From Aphodoplasma sp045541115 (GTDB taxonomy: Bacteria > Bacillota > Clostridia > UBA1381 > UMGS1253), in the NCBI GenBank assembly GCA_045541115.1, contig JAZQIM010000021.1, positions 1 through 64,000 on the forward strand: a stretch of DNA of 64,000 bases, in the 5' to 3' direction. Numbering within the stretch: position 1 is the first letter of the stretch; each line of letters begins with the position of its first letter. The notes beneath the pieces were generated by a model. The model searched no databases. It saw only the letters and a list, made by a program, of their open reading frames with translations, and was not told the DNA's origin. The position numbers and the translations under genes are program-made. Of this stretch, positions 7,992-17,221 are shown piece after piece.

Positions 7992-9110
7992 ATGAAAGTT
8001 GCTATGATTGGGCACAAGGTTGTCCCATCAAGACGAGGCGGAATAGAAAATGTTCTTACAACACTTTGTCCGATGCTGGTAGATATGGGACATGAAGTAA
8101 CCTGTTATAACCGTTCATCTGACAAGGTTGAAAATGAATATGTTGGAACCGTAGAGAACAATATGTATAAAGGTGTAAGGATAAAAAATGCATGGACGCT
8201 TAATGTTCGTGGCTTTGCTGCAATGATAGCATCGTTTACTGCGGCAATAGCGGCGTCGTTTTGCGACTATGATGTTATTCACTTTCATGCAGAAGGTCCT
8301 TGTGCGGCGCTTTGGATTCCGAAACTCTTTGGCAAAAAATGTGTTGCAACCGTTCATGGCCTTGATTGGCAGAGAGAAAAGTGGGGCAAGGGTTTTGCTT
8401 CAAAATATATTAAATTTGGCGAAAAAATCCTTGCAAAATATGCCGATGAGGTTATCGTACTGAGCCAGGCTGCTTACGATTATTTTAAGGAGACATACAA
8501 TCGCGAAACTACAATTATTCATAACGGAATAAGCCGCCCTGAAAGAAAGGACGCTCAGATTATAACCGAAAAATACGGTCTTGAAAAAGATAGCTATATT
8601 TCAAGTGTTTCAAGACTGACCGCTGAAAAAGGCATTCACTACCTTATTGATGCTTACAATAAGATTGAAACTGATAAAAAGCTTGTCATTGCAGGAGATA
8701 CAAGCGATACCGATGATTATGTGAATATGCTTAAAGAAAAAGCGGCGCTCAATCCTAATATTATCTTTACAGGATTTATCTCCGGTGATACTTTAAAAGA
8801 AATATATTCGAATGCTTACATAAATGTATTACCATCAGATTTAGAAGGAATGTCGTTATGTCTTTTAGAGTCTTTAGCATATAAAAATGCACTGCTTTGT
8901 TCGGATATCGCCGAAAACACTTCGGTTGCCGAGGATAGAGTAATGTACTTTAAAAAAGGAAATACAGACGATTTGGCCGATAAGCTTAAGACATTATGTG
9001 ATGATAGGGAACTCGTGGAAAAACTTCGCGACGGTGTTGATAAATTTATTTTAAACAAATACAGCTGGCAGGATGTTGCGCAGGCAACCTGTGAGCTCTA
9101 TAAAAAATAA
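7992..9110 (+). CDS. GT4-family glycosyltransferase
   Basis: About 372 aa with a GT-B fold. The N-terminal acceptor domain contains MIGHKVVPSRRGGIENVL with its glycine-rich loop. The donor domain contains SVSRLTAEKGIHYLIDAY (about residue 200), VLPSDLEGMSLCLLESLAYKNALLCSDI and a closing motif. This is typical of retaining GT4 enzymes that use nucleotide-sugar donors. The start at 7992 is supported by GGAG nine nt upstream; GTG at 7983 is the alternative and adds three residues. Confidence 0.87.
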   Translation: MKVAMIGHKVVPSRRGGIENVLTTLCPMLVDMGHEVTCYNRSSDKVENEYVGTVENNMYKGVRIKNAWTLNVRGFAAMIASFTAAIAASFCDYDVIHFHAEGPCAALWIPKLFGKKCVATVHGLDWQREKWGKGFASKYIKFGEKILAKYADEVIVLSQAAYDYFKETYNRETTIIHNGISRPERKDAQIITEKYGLEKDSYISSVSRLTAEKGIHYLIDAYNKIETDKKLVIAGDTSDTDDYVNMLKEKAALNPNIIFTGFISGDTLKEIYSNAYINVLPSDLEGMSLCLLESLAYKNALLCSDIAENTSVAEDRVMYFKKGNTDDLADKLKTLCDDRELVEKLRDGVDKFILNKYSWQDVAQATCELYKK

Positions 9111-9128
9111 AAGTGAAGGTTTGTTGAT

Positions 9129-10361
9129 ATGGATAATTTTAAAAATATTGATGAAACACAAAGAAATCAAGACAGAATCAAAGAACTTTTCAAAGAATTG
9201 GTACCGGAAGAGCTTTATGATATGTGGGCAGACACTTTCGAAATAGAATGTGATGGCGCAAAGAAAATCATAGTTGCATATGACGGAACAGAGAAGATTA
9301 GGAAGTTTAGAAAAGAGTGTAAGGAGACGCTGATTTCCTGCATCGATTCTGTCATGGGCGTAGGAAAGAAAATAAAAATAGTGAAGAAGAAAAGACGTAA
9401 CTCGCTTGCACCAAAAACAAAAAAGAATATCAAAGCAGCAAAGTTCTTTGTAATAGGCATGGTTTTTGTTTGTATAGCAACTGCTGTTATTTTAGTTTTA
9501 TTCAGTTATATCACCAACAGAAACTTTCGAGAAACCTTTTATATTACAAGCAGTATCAAGGTTGACAGCCGTGTGCGCGTTGTTCAGTTATCAGATTTAC
9601 ATGGTTCGTCTTATGGAAAAAATAACGAAAATCTTATACAGAGAGTTACAGCTTTAGCACCTGACATAATAATCTGCACAGGTGACATGGTAGATACTGA
9701 TGAATATGATGAAGAACTTGTGACAGATTTAGCGGGCAAGCTTTCCAAGATAGCACCTTCTTACTATGTGTATGGAAACAATGAAGTGGAAAGCGTTTAT
9801 GATTTTATGCTTAATGAAAAAGAACTTGATGAAAAATTTGGCTTCAATAAAGATAATCGTGACGAAACAGCGCTTTTGAAATTAGAAGATTCTTTTGAAG
9901 ACAAAATTGAAAAAACCGGAATGAAAGTATTAAAAAACGAAAAGGACACTATAAGAGTAAAAACAATGGATATTGATATATACGGGGTGTTGACATCTAA
10001 TCCTTCTTCCTTCTGGTCTTATTCAGGAACTGCGTTTGCAGATTATTTATATGAAAATCCTGATAATCTTAAAATCACAGCAGTTCACGAACCTTTTATT
10101 TTTGAAGAATTTGCCCCTGAATTATGGGGGGACTTGATGATTTGCGGACATACACACGGCGGTGCCGTTCGTGTTCCTGTGTTAGGGCCTTTGTTTACCC
10201 ATGAGGGTGGATTGTTCCCTGAGCGAAACGGTGACTTCGTTTATGGCAGATATGATGCTGCGGGAAAGCCTTTGTTTGTGAGTTCGGGTCTTGAAAATTC
10301 AAATATCTTTCGTATAAACAACCAACCTGAACTGGTAGTTATTGATATAAACAAATTTTAA
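9129..10361 (+). CDS. Membrane metallophosphoesterase with DnaA domain I-like N-terminus
   Basis: A 410-aa protein with an unusual architecture. Residues about 15-85 (RIKELFKELVPEELYDMWADTF, then strand IIVAY and a helix ending in IDSVMG, then strand KIKIV) resemble the N-terminal protein-interaction domain of DnaA. One membrane helix lies at about 108-130 (FFVIGMVFVCIATAVILVLFSYI). A calcineurin-like phosphoesterase of the YkuE type follows: LSDLHG (about 154), TGDMVD (about 187), GNNE (about 216), VHEPF and CGHTHGG. The usual GNHE/D motif reads GNNE, so the catalytic His is Asn while the metal ligand Asn is kept. The phosphoesterase domain should be outside the cell, where known relatives cleave lipid or nucleotide phosphates. 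Its substrate here is unknown. Confidence 0.75.
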   Translation: MDNFKNIDETQRNQDRIKELFKELVPEELYDMWADTFEIECDGAKKIIVAYDGTEKIRKFRKECKETLISCIDSVMGVGKKIKIVKKKRRNSLAPKTKKNIKAAKFFVIGMVFVCIATAVILVLFSYITNRNFRETFYITSSIKVDSRVRVVQLSDLHGSSYGKNNENLIQRVTALAPDIIICTGDMVDTDEYDEELVTDLAGKLSKIAPSYYVYGNNEVESVYDFMLNEKELDEKFGFNKDNRDETALLKLEDSFEDKIEKTGMKVLKNEKDTIRVKTMDIDIYGVLTSNPSSFWSYSGTAFADYLYENPDNLKITAVHEPFIFEEFAPELWGDLMICGHTHGGAVRVPVLGPLFTHEGGLFPERNGDFVYGRYDAAGKPLFVSSGLENSNIFRINNQPELVVIDINKF

Positions 10362-10380
10362 TGTTGGGAGGGTATAAAGA

Positions 10381-11736
10381 ATGATTACGGATATAATTCA
10401 AAAATTAATTATATTAATTGTCGGCGTGTTGTTTATATCGTCAGCAGTAATAATATTTTTACGCCTGAAAAATGTAAACAATACAGAACGCACACAGATT
10501 TTTAAAACAGCGCAGTATTTTAATGCGTGGATTATTCTTATATGTTTCATTACGACTATGGTGTATGGAATATTTAATCATTTTGAACTTAAAAAATCAG
10601 TTTATGCAATTGTATCGCTTAATTATTCTGAAGCATCGCAAGCTCTTAATTCCAACGCTACAAGATATAATATGGCAGAAATTATCAGCGATGAAGTTGT
10701 AGAAAAGGCGATTAAAAACGGTGCTCTTAAAGATGTAACCGTAAAACAACTTAAAAATTGTCTTGCTGTTTATCCGTGTGTACAAGGCGGTGTTGGTGAT
10801 GAATCTCAATACCACATTTCAACAGAGTTTGCAGTCGACTATCATGCGTCCAAAGACACTGACCATCTTGACTCTGACAATGTTATTAATTTGATAACAT
10901 CTGCATACAAAGAGTATTACATAGAAAAATATACTGATAATTTTAAACTTGATTCTGAAAAACCTGATTTTACTCAAATGGAATATATGGATATAGTTTC
11001 TTACCTTGATAAAGAGACACAAGCCGTCCTTAATTATCTGTATGGAATGGCAGGGAAAAATAATAGCTTTGTTACGGAGAGCGGAAGTACATTTAATTCT
11101 ATTGCAGGAAAGGTTCATCAGTTTAAGGAAACGCAAATAAATCAAAATTTAAGATCGCTTATTCTTCAAAACGGCATTGTAAGAAAGCAAAATGAATACG
11201 TTGACAGACTTTCATATCAAAATAAAAATGTTGATTTTGACCGTCAAAAAAATGATGCATCTTACAAGCTTTGTAATGAAGCAATTTCTATGTACAGCGA
11301 AGAGATGACCCGTGTAGTACTTGTTCCTACATGGGATCAATCTGGGAAGTACTATATGGGTAGAACAAAAGTAGGCGTTGATGAACTTTCTGTTTTGGCA
11401 ACGAATTTCAGTAATAGCGTGGCATCAAACGAGAAAGAAATTATGGACAACAACCTGATATTAAATAAAATATCACAGGGGAATCAGGATGCTCAAATTG
11501 CTTCGTCGGCAGACTCACTTATAGAATCCATTTATGGAAGCATAAAAGGATTTGAAAAGGAAGCGATAAACGCTGGCAGAGAGTATTCGAGGCACAGAAT
11601 GAATCAATGTATAGCCGTAAGTATTTACGGGGTTTCACTTGTAGATGAACTTAAATCCCTTGTATTGTTTGCAGCTTTTGCTTATGTAGCGCTTGTACTT
11701 TACCAGATTTCAAAGAAATTTCCCAAAAAGGCATAA
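10381..11736 (+). CDS. Wzz-like chain-length/copolymerase protein (first copy)
   Basis: A 451-aa membrane protein. Hydrophobic segments lie near the N-terminus (about residues 7-29 and 45-62) and at the C-terminus (about 427-445), with a long extracytoplasmic portion between. The segment after the second helix (YAIVSLNYSEASQALNSNATRYN, then ISDEVVEKAI) reads like the Wzz/chain-length determinant family, whose proteins set polymer length with the polymerase. The first helix is an extra one compared with classical Wzz. The RBS is GGGAGG; 12 nt separate it from a second Wzz-like gene. The family call rests on topology and local similarity. Confidence 0.6.
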   Translation: MITDIIQKLIILIVGVLFISSAVIIFLRLKNVNNTERTQIFKTAQYFNAWIILICFITTMVYGIFNHFELKKSVYAIVSLNYSEASQALNSNATRYNMAEIISDEVVEKAIKNGALKDVTVKQLKNCLAVYPCVQGGVGDESQYHISTEFAVDYHASKDTDHLDSDNVINLITSAYKEYYIEKYTDNFKLDSEKPDFTQMEYMDIVSYLDKETQAVLNYLYGMAGKNNSFVTESGSTFNSIAGKVHQFKETQINQNLRSLILQNGIVRKQNEYVDRLSYQNKNVDFDRQKNDASYKLCNEAISMYSEEMTRVVLVPTWDQSGKYYMGRTKVGVDELSVLATNFSNSVASNEKEIMDNNLILNKISQGNQDAQIASSADSLIESIYGSIKGFEKEAINAGREYSRHRMNQCIAVSIYGVSLVDELKSLVLFAAFAYVALVLYQISKKFPKKA

Positions 11737-11748
11737 AGGAGGATAACA

Positions 11749-13614
11749 ATGAAAAATTTTCAAATTTTAAGATATTTAAAAAAGATTTTACCATTCATCG
11801 TTATTTTTTGCCTTTTTGCAACGTATGCAACTTATTACAAGCTTTCAGCATCAAATTCATACATAGCTTCAGAGGTTATTCATTATAATGACGAGCAGGC
11901 TGAACAAGGACTTGCTCCTACAGGAGATAAACTTGATGTAAATGAAATCAAATCCTCTGCAGTAATGTCAAAAGTTGTTGATAAGATGGGGCTTACAGGC
12001 ATTTACTCTGTTGATAGTCTTATATCAAGAATTGATATAACTCCAATTGAAGATGCAGATAAGAGAGCGCAAAAAGATGCGAAGCTCGAAGAAGGCGAAG
12101 AATACATATATGAGCCAAGCACATTCATAGTTTCATTTGCAGCAACAAGCGGTGAAGGCGCCGATTTTGCGAGAATGGTTCTTGATGAAGTTCTGGACGT
12201 GTATTTTGAACAGTTCAGCCAGAAATACGTGAATGTTGCCCCGGCAGATAATACAATCGAGAATATAAATAAAAATGATTACGATTATATTGAAATAATG
12301 GAGCTAATTGATACAAGTATCGACAACACTCTTACTACGTTGTATCAAAGAGTTGATCAAAACAATTTTTACAGATCAACCGAAACAGGAGAATCGTTTA
12401 CCGATCTTGCAAATGACTTTGATTATTTAAGACAGGTTAATGTTTCATCTCTGTTCTCAAGAATATATAAGTATCAGATTACGAAGAATAAGTCGGTCCT
12501 TATTTCTGACTATACAACAAGAATAGATAACAATAACATTGCTAACGAAAAGGACAGAAGTCTTGTTGAAGATGTTATTACAGTAATTGATGCATATGTA
12601 GCTAAAATGCGCGCATCAGGAAATACAAACATAAGCTATGAATATATCCTTGACAATCTTCACGAGAGAAATCTTCAGGATTATGTGGGAGATCAGACTG
12701 TAACTTATGACGAGTTGATTTACAGTTGGAGAGACCTTAACGAAAGCGAACAACATGCAATCATAGACTCTGCTTACTGCAATTATATTTTAGATACGTT
12801 TACATCTTGTACAGGTAATTGCGGCGGGGCTTGTGCATCGTCAAACATGACCTGCGCAGAGCTTTGTAACGAACAATATGCACAGGTAAAAGAAGAAGTT
12901 GAAAAAGAAATAGACACCTTGCTTAAAAAGTTGACTGAACTTTACGATATCACAATGAGAACGAATAATGAGTACAATAAATACCTTGGAGCAAGTTATA
13001 TTTCGGTATTGTCATCGGCATCTGTAAGAGAAAGTGTTAACGTAACACTTTATACAGCAATTGCATTTTTCTTCCTAATGATTCTTTGCTGCGGCGGCGC
13101 AATTATTATAGGAAGAGCCGGCGACATAATAAATTACATTTTCTATACAGATCATCTTACAGAATTTAATAACAGATCGTATCTTGATAAGTACCTGAAA
13201 GCAAAAGACAAAAAGCTTCTTGATGACGGCGTTGTGTATTGTATGCTTGACATATCCAATTTAGCACAAATCAACACTGAACATTCAAGAGATGTAGGCG
13301 ATGAGATTATAAAAATGTTCACGAGTTATATCAAGGAAGCTTTCGGAAAATCAAAGACGGAATATATTTATAACGGTAATGGCAGCTTTGTAATGTTGAC
13401 ACAAGAAACTGATTACATTACGGTTGAAGATATAATGAGACTATTTAGACTCAGACTCGACGAAAGAGAAGAACACAAGAATGTTGTAATTGAGTATAAG
13501 ATTGGTATTTCTGAAACATTTAAAGAGAATAAGACGGCTAGAAAATTGCTTTCGGAAGCAATCGAAAGCAAAAAGAACTATACTTCTGATTTAAGAGATA
13601 TAAGCTCAATTTAA
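11749..13614 (+). CDS. Wzz-like copolymerase fused to a degenerate GGDEF domain
   Basis: A 621-aa membrane protein. A first helix (about 12-28) is followed by a large external domain with a Wzz-like start (IASEVIHYNDEQAEQG, VNEIKSSAVMSKVVDKMGL). A cysteine-rich knot lies at about 354-372 (five Cys in TSCTGNCGGACASSNMTCAELC-type spacing, most within 20 residues). A second helix covers about 435-460. The cytoplasmic end, about 465-620, is diguanylate-cyclase-like: TDHLTEFNNRSYLD, then MLDISNLAQINTEH. The GGDEF signature is replaced by NGNGSF and no RxxD inhibitory site is visible, so it should not make c-di-GMP. It may act as a sensor or a scaffold coupling chain length to nucleotide signalling; that role is inference. 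Confidence 0.7.
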   Translation: MKNFQILRYLKKILPFIVIFCLFATYATYYKLSASNSYIASEVIHYNDEQAEQGLAPTGDKLDVNEIKSSAVMSKVVDKMGLTGIYSVDSLISRIDITPIEDADKRAQKDAKLEEGEEYIYEPSTFIVSFAATSGEGADFARMVLDEVLDVYFEQFSQKYVNVAPADNTIENINKNDYDYIEIMELIDTSIDNTLTTLYQRVDQNNFYRSTETGESFTDLANDFDYLRQVNVSSLFSRIYKYQITKNKSVLISDYTTRIDNNNIANEKDRSLVEDVITVIDAYVAKMRASGNTNISYEYILDNLHERNLQDYVGDQTVTYDELIYSWRDLNESEQHAIIDSAYCNYILDTFTSCTGNCGGACASSNMTCAELCNEQYAQVKEEVEKEIDTLLKKLTELYDITMRTNNEYNKYLGASYISVLSSASVRESVNVTLYTAIAFFFLMILCCGGAIIIGRAGDIINYIFYTDHLTEFNNRSYLDKYLKAKDKKLLDDGVVYCMLDISNLAQINTEHSRDVGDEIIKMFTSYIKEAFGKSKTEYIYNGNGSFVMLTQETDYITVEDIMRLFRLRLDEREEHKNVVIEYKIGISETFKENKTARKLLSEAIESKKNYTSDLRDISSI

Positions 13615-13647
13615 ACATCTGTTGCACTGGAAAGGAGGGCAAGCGGC

Positions 13648-14952
13648 GTGGAAAATAAAATTCTGGAAAAAGCCAAAACCTTTTATTTTACGGTTGTAGC
13701 AGTAATGATGTATTATTTTCTGGATGAATACATTGATGTAGGTCTTCATGTTACATACCGCCATGCATTTGCTCTTGTTCTTGCTTTTTCTGCAATAGTT
13801 ATGTTTTTATATAAACCGGATATTGCAAGGAGTGTTACTGCATTTAAAGATGCCTGTATTTATAGCATTCCGTTGGCAGTTACTACAATAGTTTCGCTTT
13901 TCATCTGGTTTATGGGAACCGTAGATGTGGGTGTTATTTCAAGAGGTCTTTCCAGTTCATTTATATACACAAACATGCTATCTTTTGCACTGGGTGCAGG
14001 GGCACTTTTATATGTGTTTGGAAGTCGGGGCATCTGGTATAACCTTATTGCTATTCTGGTGGCAAATCTTTTGATGATTGTTACAATTATTGCCCAAAAC
14101 GGTTTGGTAACCTTTTTTTCGGAGCTTGCAACGCTTTTGATGACATTTGCTGATGTAACGGGTGATGTTATTATTCAGGCGGAAATTCACGAACTTGCTT
14201 TTTGCCTTGGAGCGTATTTGATTTATATGCTTTTTAAACCGAGGAAAAGTATAGCATATTTTATACTGTTGTTTTTAACTCTTTTCTGCTTTGCGGCGGC
14301 ACTTAAGCGAATTGCAATAATTGCAATTGTGGTAGCGCTTGTATTTGGTTACCTTTTAAAGCTTATTGCACGCTTTAACAAAAAAACTGCAAGCAGGCTT
14401 GTTATATTTCTATCTGTCTGTGTTGTGGTGTTGCTGGTAGGATATATTGCACTTATAAAGGCAGATGCATTTGCGCTTCTTGAGCAGATAGGAATAAACA
14501 CGAGCGGTCGTGTTGAAATATATAATGCTGTAGATGAATTTTACGAGTTTCATCCGGGATTTTTAGGTAACGGAATAGGATTTCTTACATATCAGCTAAA
14601 TGAGTTTATGAGCGTAAATGTTGGTGCTGTTCATAATGATTTTCTGCAGCATTTTATCGATTTAGGTTTTTGGGGCTATATTATCTGGCTTGCATCAATA
14701 ATTGTTATTCGTGTGTGGTATTTTGGAAGAAACGGCAATATTGAAGATGCAATCATTACATTTATGCTTGTTTTATATCTTATAATTGCATCATCGACAG
14801 ACAATACAATGAACTATCCGCTTTTAACCGGGGTTCTTGCTATATTGATGATGGGTAACAGTTTTGATGATAATGCAAAGCGCACCGAGCTAAAAATATT
14901 CGGCTGTGTATCGGGTGCAAAAAAGGAAAAGGAAAGGAAATCACTGCTATGA
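13648..14952 (+). CDS. Wzy-like O-antigen/EPS polymerase
   Basis: A 434-aa protein with about 10-12 membrane segments. It has the Wzy_C/O-antigen ligase-type motif near residues 300-350 (HPGFLGNGIGF, then NVGAVHNDFLQHFIDLGFWGYIIW). These proteins polymerise repeat units on the outer face of the membrane. It starts with GTG after AAAGGAGGGC. The position right after two Wzz-like genes supports polymerase over ligase. Its stop overlaps the next start (ATGA). Confidence 0.8.
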   Translation: MENKILEKAKTFYFTVVAVMMYYFLDEYIDVGLHVTYRHAFALVLAFSAIVMFLYKPDIARSVTAFKDACIYSIPLAVTTIVSLFIWFMGTVDVGVISRGLSSSFIYTNMLSFALGAGALLYVFGSRGIWYNLIAILVANLLMIVTIIAQNGLVTFFSELATLLMTFADVTGDVIIQAEIHELAFCLGAYLIYMLFKPRKSIAYFILLFLTLFCFAAALKRIAIIAIVVALVFGYLLKLIARFNKKTASRLVIFLSVCVVVLLVGYIALIKADAFALLEQIGINTSGRVEIYNAVDEFYEFHPGFLGNGIGFLTYQLNEFMSVNVGAVHNDFLQHFIDLGFWGYIIWLASIIVIRVWYFGRNGNIEDAIITFMLVLYLIIASSTDNTMNYPLLTGVLAILMMGNSFDDNAKRTELKIFGCVSGAKKEKERKSLL

Positions 14953-16148
14953 AAATCTTAATGGTAAATAAGTTCCTCTATTCTCGTGGAGGATGTGAAA
15001 ACTATATGCTTTATCTTGCAGAACACCTTAAAAAAATGGGACATGAGATTGAGTTCTTCGGGATGTATGACGAAAAAAATATTGTGGGCAATTCCGCAGG
15101 CCTTTATACGCAGAATATGGATTTTCATTCAAAAGGAGCAGCACGATTTTTATATCCTTTTAAAATAATCTATTCATTTGAAGCGAAGAAAAAGATTATG
15201 AAGGTAATAGATGAATTTAAGCCGGATATAGTTCATATGAACAATATCAATTTTCAGTTGACTCCGTCAGTGATTTATGGTGCGAAAAAAAGAGGTATTC
15301 GCATTGTTCAGACAGTACATGATTATCAGATGATTTGCCCTAATCACTTGCTTTATAATTTTGATAAAAATGAAATTTGCGAAAAGTGCCTTAAAGGTTC
15401 GTACGTGAATTGTATAAAAAACAAGTGTATTCATGGTTCAAGAGTAAAGAGTATTATAGGGGCTATTGAGGCGAGATTATACTCTCTTCTCGGAACTTAT
15501 AAAAAGGTTGATTTATACATAAGCCCCAGTTATTTTCTTGAAGAAAAAATATTGTCTTCAAAGGAGCTCTATAAAGGTAAAACAAAGACGATACACAACT
15601 TTATAAACAAAAATAAATTTACCCGTGAAAATAAGGAATGTGAAAACTATATTGTTTTTGCAGGAAGACTTTCGAAGGAAAAGGGCGTGGAACTTCTTGC
15701 GCAAACTGCAAAGCTTCTTCCGGAGTATACATTTATGGTAGCAGGTGACGGCCCGGACAAAAATCTGCTTGAAAACATTGAAAATGTTAAGCTTGTTGGT
15801 TTTCTTTCCGGCGAAAAACTTGTTGAATTTATATCAAAGGCAAGAATATTTGTTGTGCCGTCAATATGGTATGAAAATTGTCCTCTTTCCATTCTTGAGG
15901 CACAATGCATGGGAGTGCCTGTTGTTACAATGAACAACGGAGGAATGGCAGAACTTGTTAAAGATGGTGTTACAGGTATTCTTGTGGATGAGCCAACTCC
16001 TGAAGAAATGGCGATGAGTTTAAGACGTGCTCTTGAAAATGAGCAGACTCTTAGAGAAAACTGTTCAAGAGAAAGGGAAAACATTTTGAGTGTTGAAGAG
16101 TATGCAGATATTCTGATTAAGGAATATGAAAAAATAGTTGCGAGGTAA
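14949..16148 (+). CDS. GT4-family glycosyltransferase with Cys-rich insert
   Basis: A 399-aa GT-B enzyme. The N-terminal loop is NKFLYSRGGCENYMLYLAEHL. A cysteine-rich segment common in one GT4 subgroup lies around residues 135-165 (CPNHLLYNFDKNEICEKCLK, VNCIKNKCIHGSR). The donor-binding portion has FAGRLSKEKGVELL (about 236) and the E-x7-E motif region NCPLSILEAQCMGVPVVTM (about 317-335). It adds a sugar to the repeat unit; the specificity cannot be read. Translation is coupled to the polymerase gene. Confidence 0.87.
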   Translation: MKILMVNKFLYSRGGCENYMLYLAEHLKKMGHEIEFFGMYDEKNIVGNSAGLYTQNMDFHSKGAARFLYPFKIIYSFEAKKKIMKVIDEFKPDIVHMNNINFQLTPSVIYGAKKRGIRIVQTVHDYQMICPNHLLYNFDKNEICEKCLKGSYVNCIKNKCIHGSRVKSIIGAIEARLYSLLGTYKKVDLYISPSYFLEEKILSSKELYKGKTKTIHNFINKNKFTRENKECENYIVFAGRLSKEKGVELLAQTAKLLPEYTFMVAGDGPDKNLLENIENVKLVGFLSGEKLVEFISKARIFVVPSIWYENCPLSILEAQCMGVPVVTMNNGGMAELVKDGVTGILVDEPTPEEMAMSLRRALENEQTLRENCSRERENILSVEEYADILIKEYEKIVAR

Positions 16149-16153
16149 GGACT

Positions 16154-17212
16154 ATGTCACAGCCAAAAGTAAGCATTATCGTTCCTGTATATAATGTGGA
16201 GAACTATCTTGAAAGATGCATAAATTCATTAAGAAACCAATCCCTTACCGACATTGAAATTATTCTTGTAGACGATTGTTCAACAGATTCATCTCTTGAA
16301 ATATGCAATAAGGTGGCGCAGGAGGATTGTCGCATAAAGGTTATTCATAAGGTTAACGAAGGTGCGGGCATGGCGAGAAATGCTGGCATTGAGGTGGCTA
16401 CAGGCGAATATATCGGCTTTGTGGACTCTGACGATTTTGTGGATGTGAATATGTATAAAACGCTTTGCGAAAAGGCGGATAAATATGGTTCTGATCTCGT
16501 GATGTCCGGTGTAGTGTTTGTAGACGGAAATATGTTTAGCCAGACAGGAGAGTGCATAAGTAAAATCTATTTTGACAATGACACTCATTTCGAAGCGGAA
16601 GAAAGCTTAAAGGAGCTGAGAATGGGCATTGTCGGATCAACTCCTGATAATGCTGATGACAGCAAGTACGGAATGGGTACCGTAAAAAATCTGTTTAAAA
16701 ATGAGATCATAAAAGAAAACAATATCATGTATCAATCTGAAAGGGACACCTTTTCGGAAGATGCAATGTTTATGATAGACTACATATCCTGCATAAAAAA
16801 AGCAACTGGAATTCCGGAAGCATTTTACAACTATTGCAGAAATGGAAATTCAGTTTCGAAATCTTACAAAGAGGACAGATTTAAAAAATGCCTTGTATTT
16901 GTAAAAGAGGTTGAAGAAAAGTTTGAAAGAGATATTTCCCCCGACATTTACCGAATATATATACATAGATTTTGGCAAGCGGTGTGTAGAGTACTGTGTT
17001 CTCAGGAAATAATGCACGCTAAAGAAAACAAAATTAAATACGCTGTTCTTAAAAGAAGACTAAAGGCAGTGTGTACGCACAGTCTGACTGTCAGCGTACT
17101 TAAATCGTATCCTATAAAGAGGTTGCCCCTCAAGCAGCGGGTGTTTGCCTATGCAGTGAAGTATAGAATGTACTTGTTAATGAAAATACTTGTAGGATTA
17201 AGAAGTAGATAG
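16154..17212 (+). CDS. GT2-family glycosyltransferase
   Basis: A 352-aa GT-A enzyme with the classic N-terminal motif VSIIVPVYNVENYLERCINS and nucleotide-binding ILVDDCSTDSS. The DXD-type SDD in IGFVDSDDFVDVNMY lies at about residue 95. No membrane helix is evident, so it acts in the cytoplasm on the lipid-linked acceptor. It is the first of three consecutive GT2 genes, each separated by a few nucleotides. Confidence 0.9.
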   Translation: MSQPKVSIIVPVYNVENYLERCINSLRNQSLTDIEIILVDDCSTDSSLEICNKVAQEDCRIKVIHKVNEGAGMARNAGIEVATGEYIGFVDSDDFVDVNMYKTLCEKADKYGSDLVMSGVVFVDGNMFSQTGECISKIYFDNDTHFEAEESLKELRMGIVGSTPDNADDSKYGMGTVKNLFKNEIIKENNIMYQSERDTFSEDAMFMIDYISCIKKATGIPEAFYNYCRNGNSVSKSYKEDRFKKCLVFVKEVEEKFERDISPDIYRIYIHRFWQAVCRVLCSQEIMHAKENKIKYAVLKRRLKAVCTHSLTVSVLKSYPIKRLPLKQRVFAYAVKYRMYLLMKILVGLRSR

Positions 17213-17221
17213 GTGATAAAA

